From Cyanobium sp. AMD-g (GTDB lineage Bacteria; Cyanobacteriota; Cyanobacteriia; PCC-6307; Cyanobiaceae): DNA of 64,000 nucleotides. Under the pieces are notes generated by a model. It had not been told where the DNA came from, did not search any database, and worked only from the letters and a program-made list of their open reading frames with translations. Location of the stretch: positions 186,001 through 250,000 of the forward strand of contig NZ_JAGQCW010000003.1 in NCBI RefSeq assembly GCF_024346395.1. Direction: 5' to 3'. Positions 49,532 to 58,481 of this stretch are shown one piece after another. Every line of letters starts with the position of its first letter. The first letter of the stretch is position 1. The translations under genes and the position numbers were made by a program.

Positions 49532-50383
49532 TTGACCCTGTCTCCCCTGAAGCGCGTGGCCCCCCTGGCGGCTGCTGTCGTTGCGCTCGTGCTGCCGTCC
49601 GCCGCCAGGGGGGCCACCTGCGAAGACAGCTTCGAGCAGAAGGGCAACCCCATCTCCGGGATTCGCTTCCACGCCGAAGTCACCGTTGATGCGTTGTCGG
49701 TGCCGGTGGCGATTCGCCAGCTGCGCGGCATCGCCGCCACCCGGGGCTACGACATCCTCAGCGAAGAGGCCGACGACGGCAGCATGCTGCTCGAGCAGCC
49801 CCGATCGGGCTCCGCCCGGCCGTTCCCGATCATCGCCACCGCCCTTGCCGAGCAGGCCGCCGCCCGGGTGAAGCTGGAGGCGAAGTTGCCGGCCGGCATG
49901 CTGGCGGGGGCCGGTGGGGCGCGCAACGAGCTCTGCGCCATGTTGAACGCCGTCAAAGGTGGCCCGGAAGGCATCGCTGCCGCCGAGCGCAGCCAGGGGG
50001 CGGTGTCCTCGGCCGGCCCGGTCGTGATCGATGCCCTGGTGCTGTCGCAGCAGATCTCCCAGGAAGCCGACACCAACGCCGCTTCCATTCCCACCCGCTA
50101 CCAGGGCAAGACCTTCACCATCAAGGGCCGGGTGGCCCATGTGGCCAAGGACGGTGGCGCCTACCGCATCGACTACGACATTCCCCGCTCCACCAACGAT
50201 CTGGTGCTGAAGTTCGGCAAGTTCCGTTTCCTCACCCAGATCAGCTGCCTGGCCGCCAAGGGCCAGGGCGCCTATGCCCTCTCTCTGCGGAACGGACAGG
50301 GCATCCAGCTGACGGGCCAGTACAAGGATTACGACCCGCCCCGGCACGTCATGTGGTTCGAGGGCTGCCGGCCGGTCGATTGA
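49532..50383 (+). CDS. Exported hypothetical protein, possible OB-fold domain
   Basis: From a TTG start this is a 283-residue protein with a signal peptide (LKRVAPLAAAVVALVLPSAARGA, cut near residue 25). An in-frame upstream start exists at 49454, but that part is Arg/Pro-rich and would bury the signal. The first half has no recognised fold. The second half has ALVLSQQISQEADTNAASIPTRYQGKTFTIKGRVAHVAKDG, and later GQGIQLTGQYKDYD, which resemble the tRNA_anti-like OB-fold domain found in envelope proteins. It ends 15 bases before the glycosyltransferase gene. Confidence 0.6.
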   Translation: MTLSPLKRVAPLAAAVVALVLPSAARGATCEDSFEQKGNPISGIRFHAEVTVDALSVPVAIRQLRGIAATRGYDILSEEADDGSMLLEQPRSGSARPFPIIATALAEQAAARVKLEAKLPAGMLAGAGGARNELCAMLNAVKGGPEGIAAAERSQGAVSSAGPVVIDALVLSQQISQEADTNAASIPTRYQGKTFTIKGRVAHVAKDGGAYRIDYDIPRSTNDLVLKFGKFRFLTQISCLAAKGQGAYALSLRNGQGIQLTGQYKDYDPPRHVMWFEGCRPVD

Positions 50384-50398
50384 GGCCGTGACAACGGC

Positions 50399-51715
50399 GT
50401 GAAGATCCTGTTCTCCATGCATGGCGAGGCGGGCCATCACCTGGGGACGTTCCGGCTGGCCAGGGCCCTGGTGTCCCGAGGTCACCGGGTGACCTATCTC
50501 GGGCTACCCCGGGTGAGGCAGCTCGTCGAAGATCAGGGCTTCGCGTTCATCGCCTTCGCGGAGGATCTCTTCAGCGTTACCGGCGACGCGCAGGAACGCC
50601 CGGTGGCTGGGGAGGCCCTGTTTCGCCGTTACACCACGGCCATCGTCGACGGCAGCCTCGATGCCTGCCTGCTCTCGGCCCGGCCGGACCTGCTGCTGTG
50701 TGATTCCTTTCTCTGGTACGTGGCCCTGCGGGCCCTGCGGCTGGGCCTCCCGACCCTCCAGATCTCCACCTCGCTCTTCCTCTTCGACAACGCCCTCATT
50801 CCCCCGGCGGTGACTTCCCTCAGGCCGGGCCGGGGCGTGCTCTCAGCCCTGCGGATCTCCCTGGCCTGGAAGCTGATGCATCTCCGGTATCTGGTCACCA
50901 AGCGCCTGGCCTCCCGGCTGGCCGGCGCCTACCGCGCCCCCCTGCGCATGCACCATCTCACCGACACCTTTCTGTGGGTGGCCCGCCAGTCCGGCGTCCG
51001 CTGCCGGCGCAACGTCACCTACCGCCTTGACGAGATCGGCCCGCACCTGATCCTGCCCGAGCTTGTGCTGTGTCCGGCCGCCTTCCAGCTGCCGGGTCCG
51101 CGGGCGAAGGAGCGGCGCCATTGCGGCGATTTCATTGATTTTCAACGGCAGGAGCCGCCGCTGCCGTTCGATCCCTCCGGCCGGACGATCATCTTCTGTT
51201 CGCTGGGCACAAGTGCGGGGGCCTACCGGCAGGCCAGACGATTCTTTTCGGCCGTGGCCGAAGCCAGCACCCTGGCTCCGGAGTGGTTCTTCGTGCTCCA
51301 CAGCAGCGATCCAGCCCTCATCGGCGCCTTGGCGTCAACCGCCAACCTGCTGGTGGTGCCCTGGATTTCCCAGCTCACGCTGCTGCGCCATGCGGCCGTC
51401 ATGGTTCACCATGGCGGTCTCAATTCGATCATGGAATGTGTCCAGAATCACGTTCCCATGGTGATCCTTCCCTGCGCCAGGGACCAGCCGGGCAATGCCG
51501 TCCGGGCGGCCCATCATCAGCTGGCCCTCACGGCGGATGTCGGATCGATCACCGCCGACCGGCTGCGGCAGTTGATCGGGGAGGCCATGGGTGATCCAGG
51601 ATTGAAGCGGGGTCTCCGGCGCATGCAGGACCAGATCGAACGGGAGCGTGGCCTGCCGCAGGCGGTGGCGTTCATCGAAGGCTTCACGGTTGGCGGCAAC
51701 AACGAAGAGGCTTAA
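50399..51715 (+). CDS. GT1-family (UDP-glycosyl/macroside-type) glycosyltransferase
   Basis: This 438-residue protein is a GT-B glycosyltransferase. The N-terminal domain has FSMHGEAGHHLGTFRLARAL, with the acceptor-side His. The donor-binding domain has IIFCSLGTSAGAYRQ and VVPWISQLTLLRHAAVMVHHGGLNSIMECVQNHVPMVILPCARDQPGNA, which is the UGT/MGT signature (H-H-G-G-x-x-(S/T)-x-x-E). A GTG starts the gene. In this class, donors are usually UDP or dTDP sugars and acceptors small molecules, lipids or polyketides. It opens the plus-strand half of the biosynthetic locus. Confidence 0.9.
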   Translation: MKILFSMHGEAGHHLGTFRLARALVSRGHRVTYLGLPRVRQLVEDQGFAFIAFAEDLFSVTGDAQERPVAGEALFRRYTTAIVDGSLDACLLSARPDLLLCDSFLWYVALRALRLGLPTLQISTSLFLFDNALIPPAVTSLRPGRGVLSALRISLAWKLMHLRYLVTKRLASRLAGAYRAPLRMHHLTDTFLWVARQSGVRCRRNVTYRLDEIGPHLILPELVLCPAAFQLPGPRAKERRHCGDFIDFQRQEPPLPFDPSGRTIIFCSLGTSAGAYRQARRFFSAVAEASTLAPEWFFVLHSSDPALIGALASTANLLVVPWISQLTLLRHAAVMVHHGGLNSIMECVQNHVPMVILPCARDQPGNAVRAAHHQLALTADVGSITADRLRQLIGEAMGDPGLKRGLRRMQDQIERERGLPQAVAFIEGFTVGGNNEEA

Positions 51716-51775
51716 ATGATTCTGTCGCATCGTGATGTCGTGCTAATTTCAATCAGGCTTCCTTAGGTCTCGGTC

Positions 51776-52648
51776 ATGGCAGCCCATCCGCTGACGCATC
51801 ACAGCTTGCAGGATGGGCGTGTTCCCACGTACATGATGGAGATCACGACGGTGGTGGGCTGCAAGGTCAACTGCACCTTCTGCCCCCAGAAAAGTCTCCT
51901 GAGTCAGTACAGAAGTCCGAAACGCCGGCTCGCCTTCGATGATTTCCGTCTGGCGCTCGACAAGATGCCGGAGGATGTCATCATCATCTTTGCCGGTTTT
52001 TCCGAGCCTTTCCTCAACGAGGACTGCACGCGGATGATCCTCCACGCCCACAGCAAGGGTCACCCCCTGTGTGTCTTCACCACGGCCGTCGGCATGACGC
52101 TGGAGGACGTCGAACAGATCAAGGCGATCCCGTTCAGCGCCTTTCCCCATGGCGGGTTCACCATCCATCTCCCCGATGCCAGACGCCTCGCCAAGATCGA
52201 TGTCACGCCGGAGTATCTGCAGGTGCTCGAGGCCCTGAAGGCGGCCAACATTCAGAACTTCTCGGTCATGGCGATGGATACAATCCATCCTGACGTGGTC
52301 TCCATCTTTCCGCCCTCCAGTGTGGCGCTGCCGACGATGAATTCCCGCTCGGGAAACCTGGAGAAGCAAGGCGTCACCGAGGACTTCGTGGCCTCATCCC
52401 ATGAGGGCCCCGTGATCTGCGGACGGGATGAATCCATCTACAACAATGTGATGCTCCCCAACGGCGACGTTGTTCTCTGCTGCCAGGATTACCACATGGA
52501 TCATGTGCTCGGGAACATCTTCGAGCAATCCTTCGCCGACGTCCTCCCCCGCCCCATCCCCGGTTACGACCTCTGCAAGACGTGCGTCTACGCCATCAAG
52601 CTGCCTCCGAACGTTCCCGTCTTCGAGTTCGCCAAGGCACCGGCCTGA
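51776..52648 (+). CDS. Radical SAM/SPASM-type enzyme 1
   Basis: This 290-residue enzyme has the canonical CKVNCTFC (C-x3-C-x2-C) cluster motif in ITTVVGCKVNCTFCPQK, followed by the substrate/SAM elements FAGFSEPFLNEDC. The C-terminal region has GRDESIYNNVMLPNGDVVLCCQDY, GNIFEQSF and LCKTCVY, which are SPASM/twitch-like elements for extra Fe-S clusters (C-C and C-x2-C). Such enzymes modify sugars, peptides or act as dehydrogenases. GC is lower than its neighbours. It lies 60 bases after the glycosyltransferase and 13 before the carboxylic acid reductase gene. Confidence 0.88.
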   Translation: MAAHPLTHHSLQDGRVPTYMMEITTVVGCKVNCTFCPQKSLLSQYRSPKRRLAFDDFRLALDKMPEDVIIIFAGFSEPFLNEDCTRMILHAHSKGHPLCVFTTAVGMTLEDVEQIKAIPFSAFPHGGFTIHLPDARRLAKIDVTPEYLQVLEALKAANIQNFSVMAMDTIHPDVVSIFPPSSVALPTMNSRSGNLEKQGVTEDFVASSHEGPVICGRDESIYNNVMLPNGDVVLCCQDYHMDHVLGNIFEQSFADVLPRPIPGYDLCKTCVYAIKLPPNVPVFEFAKAPA

Positions 52649-52661
52649 GGCCCGTGTCGTC

Positions 52662-55600
52662 GTGAGCGATCCCAGCGTTGTCCTGCCGTCGTCCCTGGCC
52701 TACGGGACCCTCATCGACAGCGTTCTGGCGGCCCATCCCGAGCGCCCCGCCCTAGCCGAACGTGCCTATGACGTTGCCGCCGACCCCGCCACGGGAGCCA
52801 CCCACCGTCAGATCCTGGCGGAATTCCGTTCCATCACCTACCGGACCCTGCGCGATCGGGTCCGGTGCCTGGCCGCGGCCTGGCAGCGCGATCCCGATGG
52901 CGCCATCCGCCGCGGCGAGCGGGTCGCGCTCATCGGTTTCGCCAGCATCGACTACGCGGTCATCGACCTGGCCCTGGCCTACACCGGGGCCGTGCCGATG
53001 CCCCTCTCGGGACACCATTCGGCCGCCGAGTTCGACGCGATCCTGGAGCGGACCACCCCAGCGGCGCTGGCGGTTTCCATCGCCCAGCTGCCCGCCGTCG
53101 TGGATCTGGTGCGGCGCCATGGCTGCCTCCGGCAGCTGATCGTCTTCGACGCCGACTCCCGGATCACGGCCGAGCGGAATCACCTGGAGGAGGCCGAGAG
53201 AACGCTGCGGGCGGCGGGGTCGACGGTTCCACTGGTGCTCCTGGCGGATCTCATCGTCCGCGGCCAGGGCGACGCTGCCGACCTCCCTCCCCCGGCCGCC
53301 GTCGACCCGGAGGCGATGGCCCTGCTGATCCACACCTCGGGCAGCACCGGCCAGCCGAAGGGGGCCTGCATCTCCGCGGCGGCCCTGGTCAACACCTGGC
53401 GCCAGGTCAGCGGCCCCGACCCGAAGGTGGCGGTGGTGCTCGCTCCCTTCCACCACATGATGGGCAGGGATTCGATGGTCACCGCCCTCAACTCCGGTGG
53501 CCTGGCCTGCTTCACCCAGAAGCCGGATCTCTCCACCGTCTTCGAGGACATCCGCCTGGCCCGACCGACGGGGCTGGTGCTGTTTCCGCGCCTCTGTGAG
53601 TGGATCGATCAGCACGTGCGAACGACCCCGTCCGACGACCTGCGGTTCTTCCTGGGCGACCGGCTGCAATCCATCGTCGTGGCCTCGGCGCCGGTCGCGC
53701 CCCGCGTCAGGGCGCTGATGGAGGAGACCTTCCGGGTGCCGGTGCACGAGGGCTACAGCAGCACCGAGACGGCCAGCGGCGGCCTGGCCATGAACGGCCG
53801 GCTCAACAGCCCCAACGTCATCGCCTACCGGCTGCGGGATGTGCCGGAGTCGGGCTACTTCCGCTCCGATCGCCCCTATCCGAGGGGCGAGCTGTGCGTG
53901 AAGACCCGCTTCGGCATCCGGGGGTACTTCCGGAACCCGGAAGCGACGGCGGACCTGTTCGATGCCGACGGCTTCTGCTGCACCGGGGATGTGGTCGAGG
54001 AGCGCGGCCCCGGCCAGATCGCCCTCATCGACCGGCGCCGGAACGTCATCAAGCTGTCGCAGGGGGAGTACGTCGCCGTCGGCGCGCTGGAGCAGCTGTT
54101 CGCCGATGGCTGCGCCTCGGTGGCCCAGATCCATGTCCACGGCGAGAGCAGCCGTTCCTACCTGCTGGCGGTCGTGGTGCCGGACCCTGAGGCCCTGGCG
54201 CGGCGGCCCCGGCCCCCTGCCGATGACGCCGAGCTGATCGCCCTGGTGCGTGAGGAGATGGTGCAGCTGGCCGGCGAGAAGGGCCTGAAAAGCTTCGAGA
54301 TTCCCCGGGATCTCCTGCTGGCGGACGAACCCTTCTCCCAGGCCAACGGCCTGCTGTCCTCCCTGGGCAAGCCGCTTCGGCCCGCCATCCGCCAGCGCTA
54401 TCAGGCGGCCCTGGCCGAGCTCTACGACAGCCACGAACGTCTCGGTGATGCGGCTCTGGCCTCCTTGCGGCAGCCCGGTGCCGAGCGGAGCCTTGAGGAA
54501 CGGCTGCAGCTGCTGCTGGGCAGCACCCTCGGCGTCCACGACCAGGCGTCCCTTCAGGGCCGCTGCTTCCGCGATCTGGGCGGCGACTCCCTCGCTGCCG
54601 TTCAGCTGTCGGTGCGGATCGAAGCGGAGTTCGGTGTGGCCATCGAGGCCAGCCAGATCCTCGGGCCCGACGGCACGATCGCTGCCTGGGCGCGGATTCT
54701 CCGGGCCGACGGCTCCGGCCCGGCCCGGGAGCCGGCCGCCGAAGTGCTCGCCGCCGCCGACTTCCGGGTGGAGGCCTTCATCGATACGGCCACGCTTCGG
54801 GCCGCGGCGCAGCTGCCAGCGGCTTCAGGACCGGTCCGGTCGGTGCTGCTCACCGGGGCGAACGGGTTTCTGGGCGGCCGGGTCGCCCAGGCCTGGCTGG
54901 AACGCCTCGCCAGCAGCGGCGGCCGGCTGGTTTGCCTGGTCCGGCCCAGCCAAACCCAGTCCGCCCGGGAGCGTCTCGACGCCCGCTTCGCCCACCTCGA
55001 GCCGGCCGTGGCGGCGCGCTGGTGCACCCTGGCGGAGCAGCACCTGGAGGTGGTGGCCGGCGACATCGGCGAGCCGCGGCTGGGGCTGGACGCCGCCACC
55101 TACGACCGGCTGGCCCACGGCATCGAGGCCATCGTCCACGGCGCCGCCCTGGTCAATCACCGGCTCGACTACCGCCACCTCCGCCGACCCAATGTCATCG
55201 GCACCGCCGAGATCGTGCGGCTGGCGCTGACGCAGCGGCGCAAGTCGATCGCCATGGTCTCCACCATCGGCGTGGCCTCCCTGCCGGAGGCCATCCGTCT
55301 CGACGGCTCCTATGCCAACGGCTACATCGCCAGCAAGTGGGCCTGTGAGCAGCTGCTGCGCTCCAGCCACGCCGCCACGGGCCTGCCGATCCGGATCCTG
55401 CGATCGGGGCTGGTGCTGCCCGATCGGCACCTGGCCGGGGAACGCAATCCGGACGACATTCTCGCGCGGCTGATCCACAGCCTCCTGCTCACGGGCCTCG
55501 CCCCTCCGGCCTTCGGCGTCACCGATGCCACCGGCCAGGAGGCGGGCTTCCGGGTCAGCGGCCTGCCGGTGGATCAGCTGGCCCAGGCGATCGTGGCCCT

Positions 55601-55943
55601 GGCGGATGGCGCGCCCGAGGGCTTCCACCTGCTCACCCTCGGTGGCCCCGCCGACGGCGCCTTTCCGCTGGAGGCCCTGGTGGAGCGGATCGAGGCGGCC
55701 GGCTTCCCTCTGCAGCGGACGGCCAGCTACGGGGAGTGGCTGGAGCGGATCGAGCCGGCCCTGCGCCGGCTGCCCGCGGCCCAGCGGTCCCTGTCGCTGC
55801 TGGATGTGCTGGAGGCGTACCGCCCCGCCAGGGCCCCGGAGCTGGCGGGGCCGGGGGGCGGCGCCCTGGCGGCCTTCCCGGGGGACTACCTGGGCAAGGT
55901 CTGCTCCGAGGCCGTCGCGGCGGCAGGGGTCAGTTCGGCCTGA
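52662..55943 (+). CDS. Carboxylic acid reductase (A-PCP-R tridomain)
   Basis: This 1093-residue enzyme has three parts: an adenylation domain (LIHTSGSTGQPKGA near residue 224, GYSSTETASGG, GDVVEERGPGQIALIDRRRNVIKLSQGEYV), a phosphopantetheine carrier (FRDLGGDSLAAVQLS, Ser near residue 643) and a reductase domain (VLLTGANGFLGGRVAQ near 728; YIASKWACE with Tyr about 888 and Lys about 892). This is the Nocardia-type CAR layout, which activates a free acid and releases it as an aldehyde with NADPH. The R domain is near family length. It starts at GTG 52662. A phosphopantetheinyl transferase is needed but not in the window. Its last 58 bases overlap the convergent ThDP enzyme gene. Confidence 0.92.
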   Translation: MSDPSVVLPSSLAYGTLIDSVLAAHPERPALAERAYDVAADPATGATHRQILAEFRSITYRTLRDRVRCLAAAWQRDPDGAIRRGERVALIGFASIDYAVIDLALAYTGAVPMPLSGHHSAAEFDAILERTTPAALAVSIAQLPAVVDLVRRHGCLRQLIVFDADSRITAERNHLEEAERTLRAAGSTVPLVLLADLIVRGQGDAADLPPPAAVDPEAMALLIHTSGSTGQPKGACISAAALVNTWRQVSGPDPKVAVVLAPFHHMMGRDSMVTALNSGGLACFTQKPDLSTVFEDIRLARPTGLVLFPRLCEWIDQHVRTTPSDDLRFFLGDRLQSIVVASAPVAPRVRALMEETFRVPVHEGYSSTETASGGLAMNGRLNSPNVIAYRLRDVPESGYFRSDRPYPRGELCVKTRFGIRGYFRNPEATADLFDADGFCCTGDVVEERGPGQIALIDRRRNVIKLSQGEYVAVGALEQLFADGCASVAQIHVHGESSRSYLLAVVVPDPEALARRPRPPADDAELIALVREEMVQLAGEKGLKSFEIPRDLLLADEPFSQANGLLSSLGKPLRPAIRQRYQAALAELYDSHERLGDAALASLRQPGAERSLEERLQLLLGSTLGVHDQASLQGRCFRDLGGDSLAAVQLSVRIEAEFGVAIEASQILGPDGTIAAWARILRADGSGPAREPAAEVLAAADFRVEAFIDTATLRAAAQLPAASGPVRSVLLTGANGFLGGRVAQAWLERLASSGGRLVCLVRPSQTQSARERLDARFAHLEPAVAARWCTLAEQHLEVVAGDIGEPRLGLDAATYDRLAHGIEAIVHGAALVNHRLDYRHLRRPNVIGTAEIVRLALTQRRKSIAMVSTIGVASLPEAIRLDGSYANGYIASKWACEQLLRSSHAATGLPIRILRSGLVLPDRHLAGERNPDDILARLIHSLLLTGLAPPAFGVTDATGQEAGFRVSGLPVDQLAQAIVALADGAPEGFHLLTLGGPADGAFPLEALVERIEAAGFPLQRTASYGEWLERIEPALRRLPAAQRSLSLLDVLEAYRPARAPELAGPGGGALAAFPGDYLGKVCSEAVAAAGVSSA

Positions 55944-57667
55944 GCCGGGTCCCGCCGGGATTCCATCTCGGAGAGCGGCCGTCCCGCCATCGCCTTGGGA
56001 TAGGCGTTGAGCATGGTGTCGATGACCACCTCCAGCAGGAAGGGGGCCTCGGGCTCCGCCCACATCAGCCGCAGGGCCTCCTCCAGGCCGGCCTCCTCGG
56101 CGACGAGGGCGGAGCGGATGCCATAGGCCGCCGCGACGGCGGTGAAAGCGGGGGCGTCGTAGCCCCAGAGGGTGGACTGGTAGCGGGCGCCGAAGGCCAC
56201 GTCCTGGATCTGCCGCACCATGCCGTGGCAGTGGTTGTTGATGACCAGCATCTTGATGGGCAGCTGGTTGCGCCGGATCGTCTGCAGTTCCTGGATGTTG
56301 ATCTGGAACCCTCCGTCGCCGGCGATCACCACCACCGGTTGCTGCCCCGACGCCAGGCAGGCCCCGATCGCCGCCGGCAGGGCGAAACCCATGGCCCCCA
56401 TGCCGCCGGAGGTCAGAAACCGCTGCGATCCGTGCAGCTGCAGCGACTGGGCCGCCCACATCTGGTGCTGACCGACATCGGCCACGAAAGCGGCGGCCGC
56501 GCCCGAAGCCTCGGAGAGGCGATGCATCAGCCCGTTGGGGTTGATCCCCTCCACCACACCGGCTTCGGCCGTATCCGGCCAGCGGGCTCTCTCGGCATCG
56601 ATGAAATCTTTCCAGGGCCGGTGGTCGCCCGTGGGCGGCCGATGCCGCAGGGCGTGGCGCAGGAAGGTGTCGAGCTCCAGCGTCAGCGTACGGCAGCCCT
56701 TGATGCGGTTGTTGAGTTCATGCCGGTCGCAGTCGACGTGATACAGCGGGCGGGATCCCCGGAACAGCTCGGTGTCACTGCCGGTCTGGCGGCTGTCCAG
56801 ACGGCTCCCGAGCACCAGCAGGAAGTCGCTCTCGCAGAGGGCGATGTTGGCCCAGCGGTTGCCGTAGAGGCCGATCAGGCCGACCCGCAGGGGATCCTCG
56901 AAGGGGAGCACATCCACCCCCATCAGGGAATGGACCACCGGCACGTCCAGGGCCGCGGCGAACGGCCGGAACGTGTCGGCGGCCCCCGAGGTGCGGATGC
57001 CTCCCCCCGCCAGAATCAGCGGCCGCTTCGCGACAGCCAGGTCTTCCAGGGCCGCCGTCCAGAACGTCTCCAGGCTGTCCTCCCCGGGCAAGCCGTCTCC
57101 CCCGCCGGGGGCGGCCGGACTCGCCGGCGGCTCCGGGAGCTCCCAGGGGATCTCCGCCGTCTGCACCTCCATGGAGATGTCGAGCAGCACCGGGCCCGGC
57201 CGGCCACCGAGGGCCAGGGCGAAGGCCTGCTCGAGCGTGCTGGGAAGATCGGCCGGATCGTCGACGAGGAAGGCCCCCTTGGTGATGGGCCTGGCCATGG
57301 CGACGATGTCGGTTTCCTGGAAGCCGAGCTGGCGCAGGGGCAGATCCCCCTTCCTCTCCTCCCGGTTGATCTGGCCGGTGACGAAGATGGCGGGGGTGGA
57401 ATCGAAATGGCAGCTGCCGATCGCGGTGAGCAGATTGGTGGCTCCCGGACCACTGGTGGCCAGGGCGATGCCCGGCAGCCCGGTGAGGCGGGCGTGGGCT
57501 TCGGCGGCAAAGCCGGCCCCCTGCTCGTGGTGCATGCTGACGATGCGGATCGATGTGCGCTGCTGGATGGAATCCAGCAGGTAGGTGATCGTGCCGCCGA
57601 TCAGTTCGAACACGTGGGTGATGCCACGACTCTCGAGATAGGTCGCGAAAAGATCAGAACCCTTCAT
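55886..57667 (-). CDS. ThDP-dependent enzyme (acetolactate synthase-like)
   Basis: This 593-residue protein has the three-domain layout of acetohydroxyacid synthase: N-terminal Pyr domain with catalytic Glu in SMHHEQGAGFAAEAHARLTG, central domain (KRPLILAGGGIRTSGAADTFRPFA) and C-terminal PP domain (VIAGDGGFQINIQELQTIRRNQLPIKMLVINNHCHG; GDG-x(24-27)-NN motif). It lacks a small subunit partner nearby. Such enzymes make acyloin bonds from 2-oxo acids; in natural product and sugar pathways they attach two-carbon units. It is last in a five-gene minus-strand unit. Confidence 0.9.
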   Translation of the reverse strand: MKGSDLFATYLESRGITHVFELIGGTITYLLDSIQQRTSIRIVSMHHEQGAGFAAEAHARLTGLPGIALATSGPGATNLLTAIGSCHFDSTPAIFVTGQINREERKGDLPLRQLGFQETDIVAMARPITKGAFLVDDPADLPSTLEQAFALALGGRPGPVLLDISMEVQTAEIPWELPEPPASPAAPGGGDGLPGEDSLETFWTAALEDLAVAKRPLILAGGGIRTSGAADTFRPFAAALDVPVVHSLMGVDVLPFEDPLRVGLIGLYGNRWANIALCESDFLLVLGSRLDSRQTGSDTELFRGSRPLYHVDCDRHELNNRIKGCRTLTLELDTFLRHALRHRPPTGDHRPWKDFIDAERARWPDTAEAGVVEGINPNGLMHRLSEASGAAAAFVADVGQHQMWAAQSLQLHGSQRFLTSGGMGAMGFALPAAIGACLASGQQPVVVIAGDGGFQINIQELQTIRRNQLPIKMLVINNHCHGMVRQIQDVAFGARYQSTLWGYDAPAFTAVAAAYGIRSALVAEEAGLEEALRLMWAEPEAPFLLEVVIDTMLNAYPKAMAGRPLSEMESRRDPAQAELTPAAATASEQTLPR

Positions 57668-57704
57668 GGAGATCGCTCGGCGTCAAAGACGGCGTCACTG
57701 CCGA

Positions 57705-58481
57705 TCATCGGACTCCCCCGGTGGTGTGGATGGTTTCCCCCGTCAGCCAGCGGCTGGCGGCGGAGGCCAGAAACAGCACCACCGGGGCGATGTCCCCCGG
57801 GGTGGCCACGCGCCCCAGGGCGGTCCTGGCCCTCCACTGGCGTTCCAGTTCGGCGCTGGCGAAACCGGCCGCCTGGGTTCCTTCGGTGATCACCAGCCCT
57901 GGATTGATGGCATTGACGCGGATGTTGCGGGGGGCCAGATCTTCCGAGAGCGTGCGGGTGAGGGCATCGACGGCCCCTTTGGTGGCGCTGTAGATGAGGC
58001 TGCCGCAGGCCCCCTTGGTGGCGGCCAGGCTGCTGATGTTGATGATCGAGCCGCCCTCCCCGGGGAAGCGGCCCACCGCGGCCCGGCAGCAGAGCATCAT
58101 CCCGAGCACATTGATGTGGAAGAGGTGATCGAACACCTCCGGGGTCACCTCCTGCAGATCCGTGGGGTAGTACACGCCGGCGTTGTTGACGAGCACATCC
58201 AGCCGGCCGCCGAAGGCCCGGTCGGCTTCCAGAAACAGCCGCTCCACAGCCTCGGCGCAGCCGACATCGGCCTGCAAGGCCACGGCCCGTCCCCCGCGGT
58301 CTGTGATGGCCCGAACCACCTGTTCGGCCCCGGCCGCATTCGCCGCGTAGTTGACCACGACCGAGGCCCCCGCCTCGGCCAGCTCGATCGCGATGGCCGC
58401 GCCGATGCCGCGCGAAGCCCCGGTGACCAGGGCGATCCGCTGGGCCAGCGGGGGCGACGGGGACGCCGGCATGACGGTCAT
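57705..58481 (-). CDS. Short-chain dehydrogenase/reductase (FabG-like)
   Basis: This 258-residue SDR has the classical Rossmann motif ALVTGASRGIGAAIA, the NNAG block (DVLVNNAGVYYPTDL), Ser in NISSLAATKGACGS, and YSATKGAV (Y-x3-K). The end VLFLASAASRWLTGETIHTTGG is typical. It is probably NADPH-linked and reduces or oxidises a pathway keto/hydroxyl group. The ATG overlaps the stop of the MFS gene by four bases (ATGA), so the two are coupled. Confidence 0.92.
   Translation of the reverse strand: MTVMPASPSPPLAQRIALVTGASRGIGAAIAIELAEAGASVVVNYAANAAGAEQVVRAITDRGGRAVALQADVGCAEAVERLFLEADRAFGGRLDVLVNNAGVYYPTDLQEVTPEVFDHLFHINVLGMMLCCRAAVGRFPGEGGSIINISSLAATKGACGSLIYSATKGAVDALTRTLSEDLAPRNIRVNAINPGLVITEGTQAAGFASAELERQWRARTALGRVATPGDIAPVVLFLASAASRWLTGETIHTTGGVR

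Noticed and set aside
55736-57889. Plus-strand frame of over 700 codons opposite the ThDP enzyme
   Set aside because: It is antisense to a gene with complete ThDP motifs and has no domain of its own.
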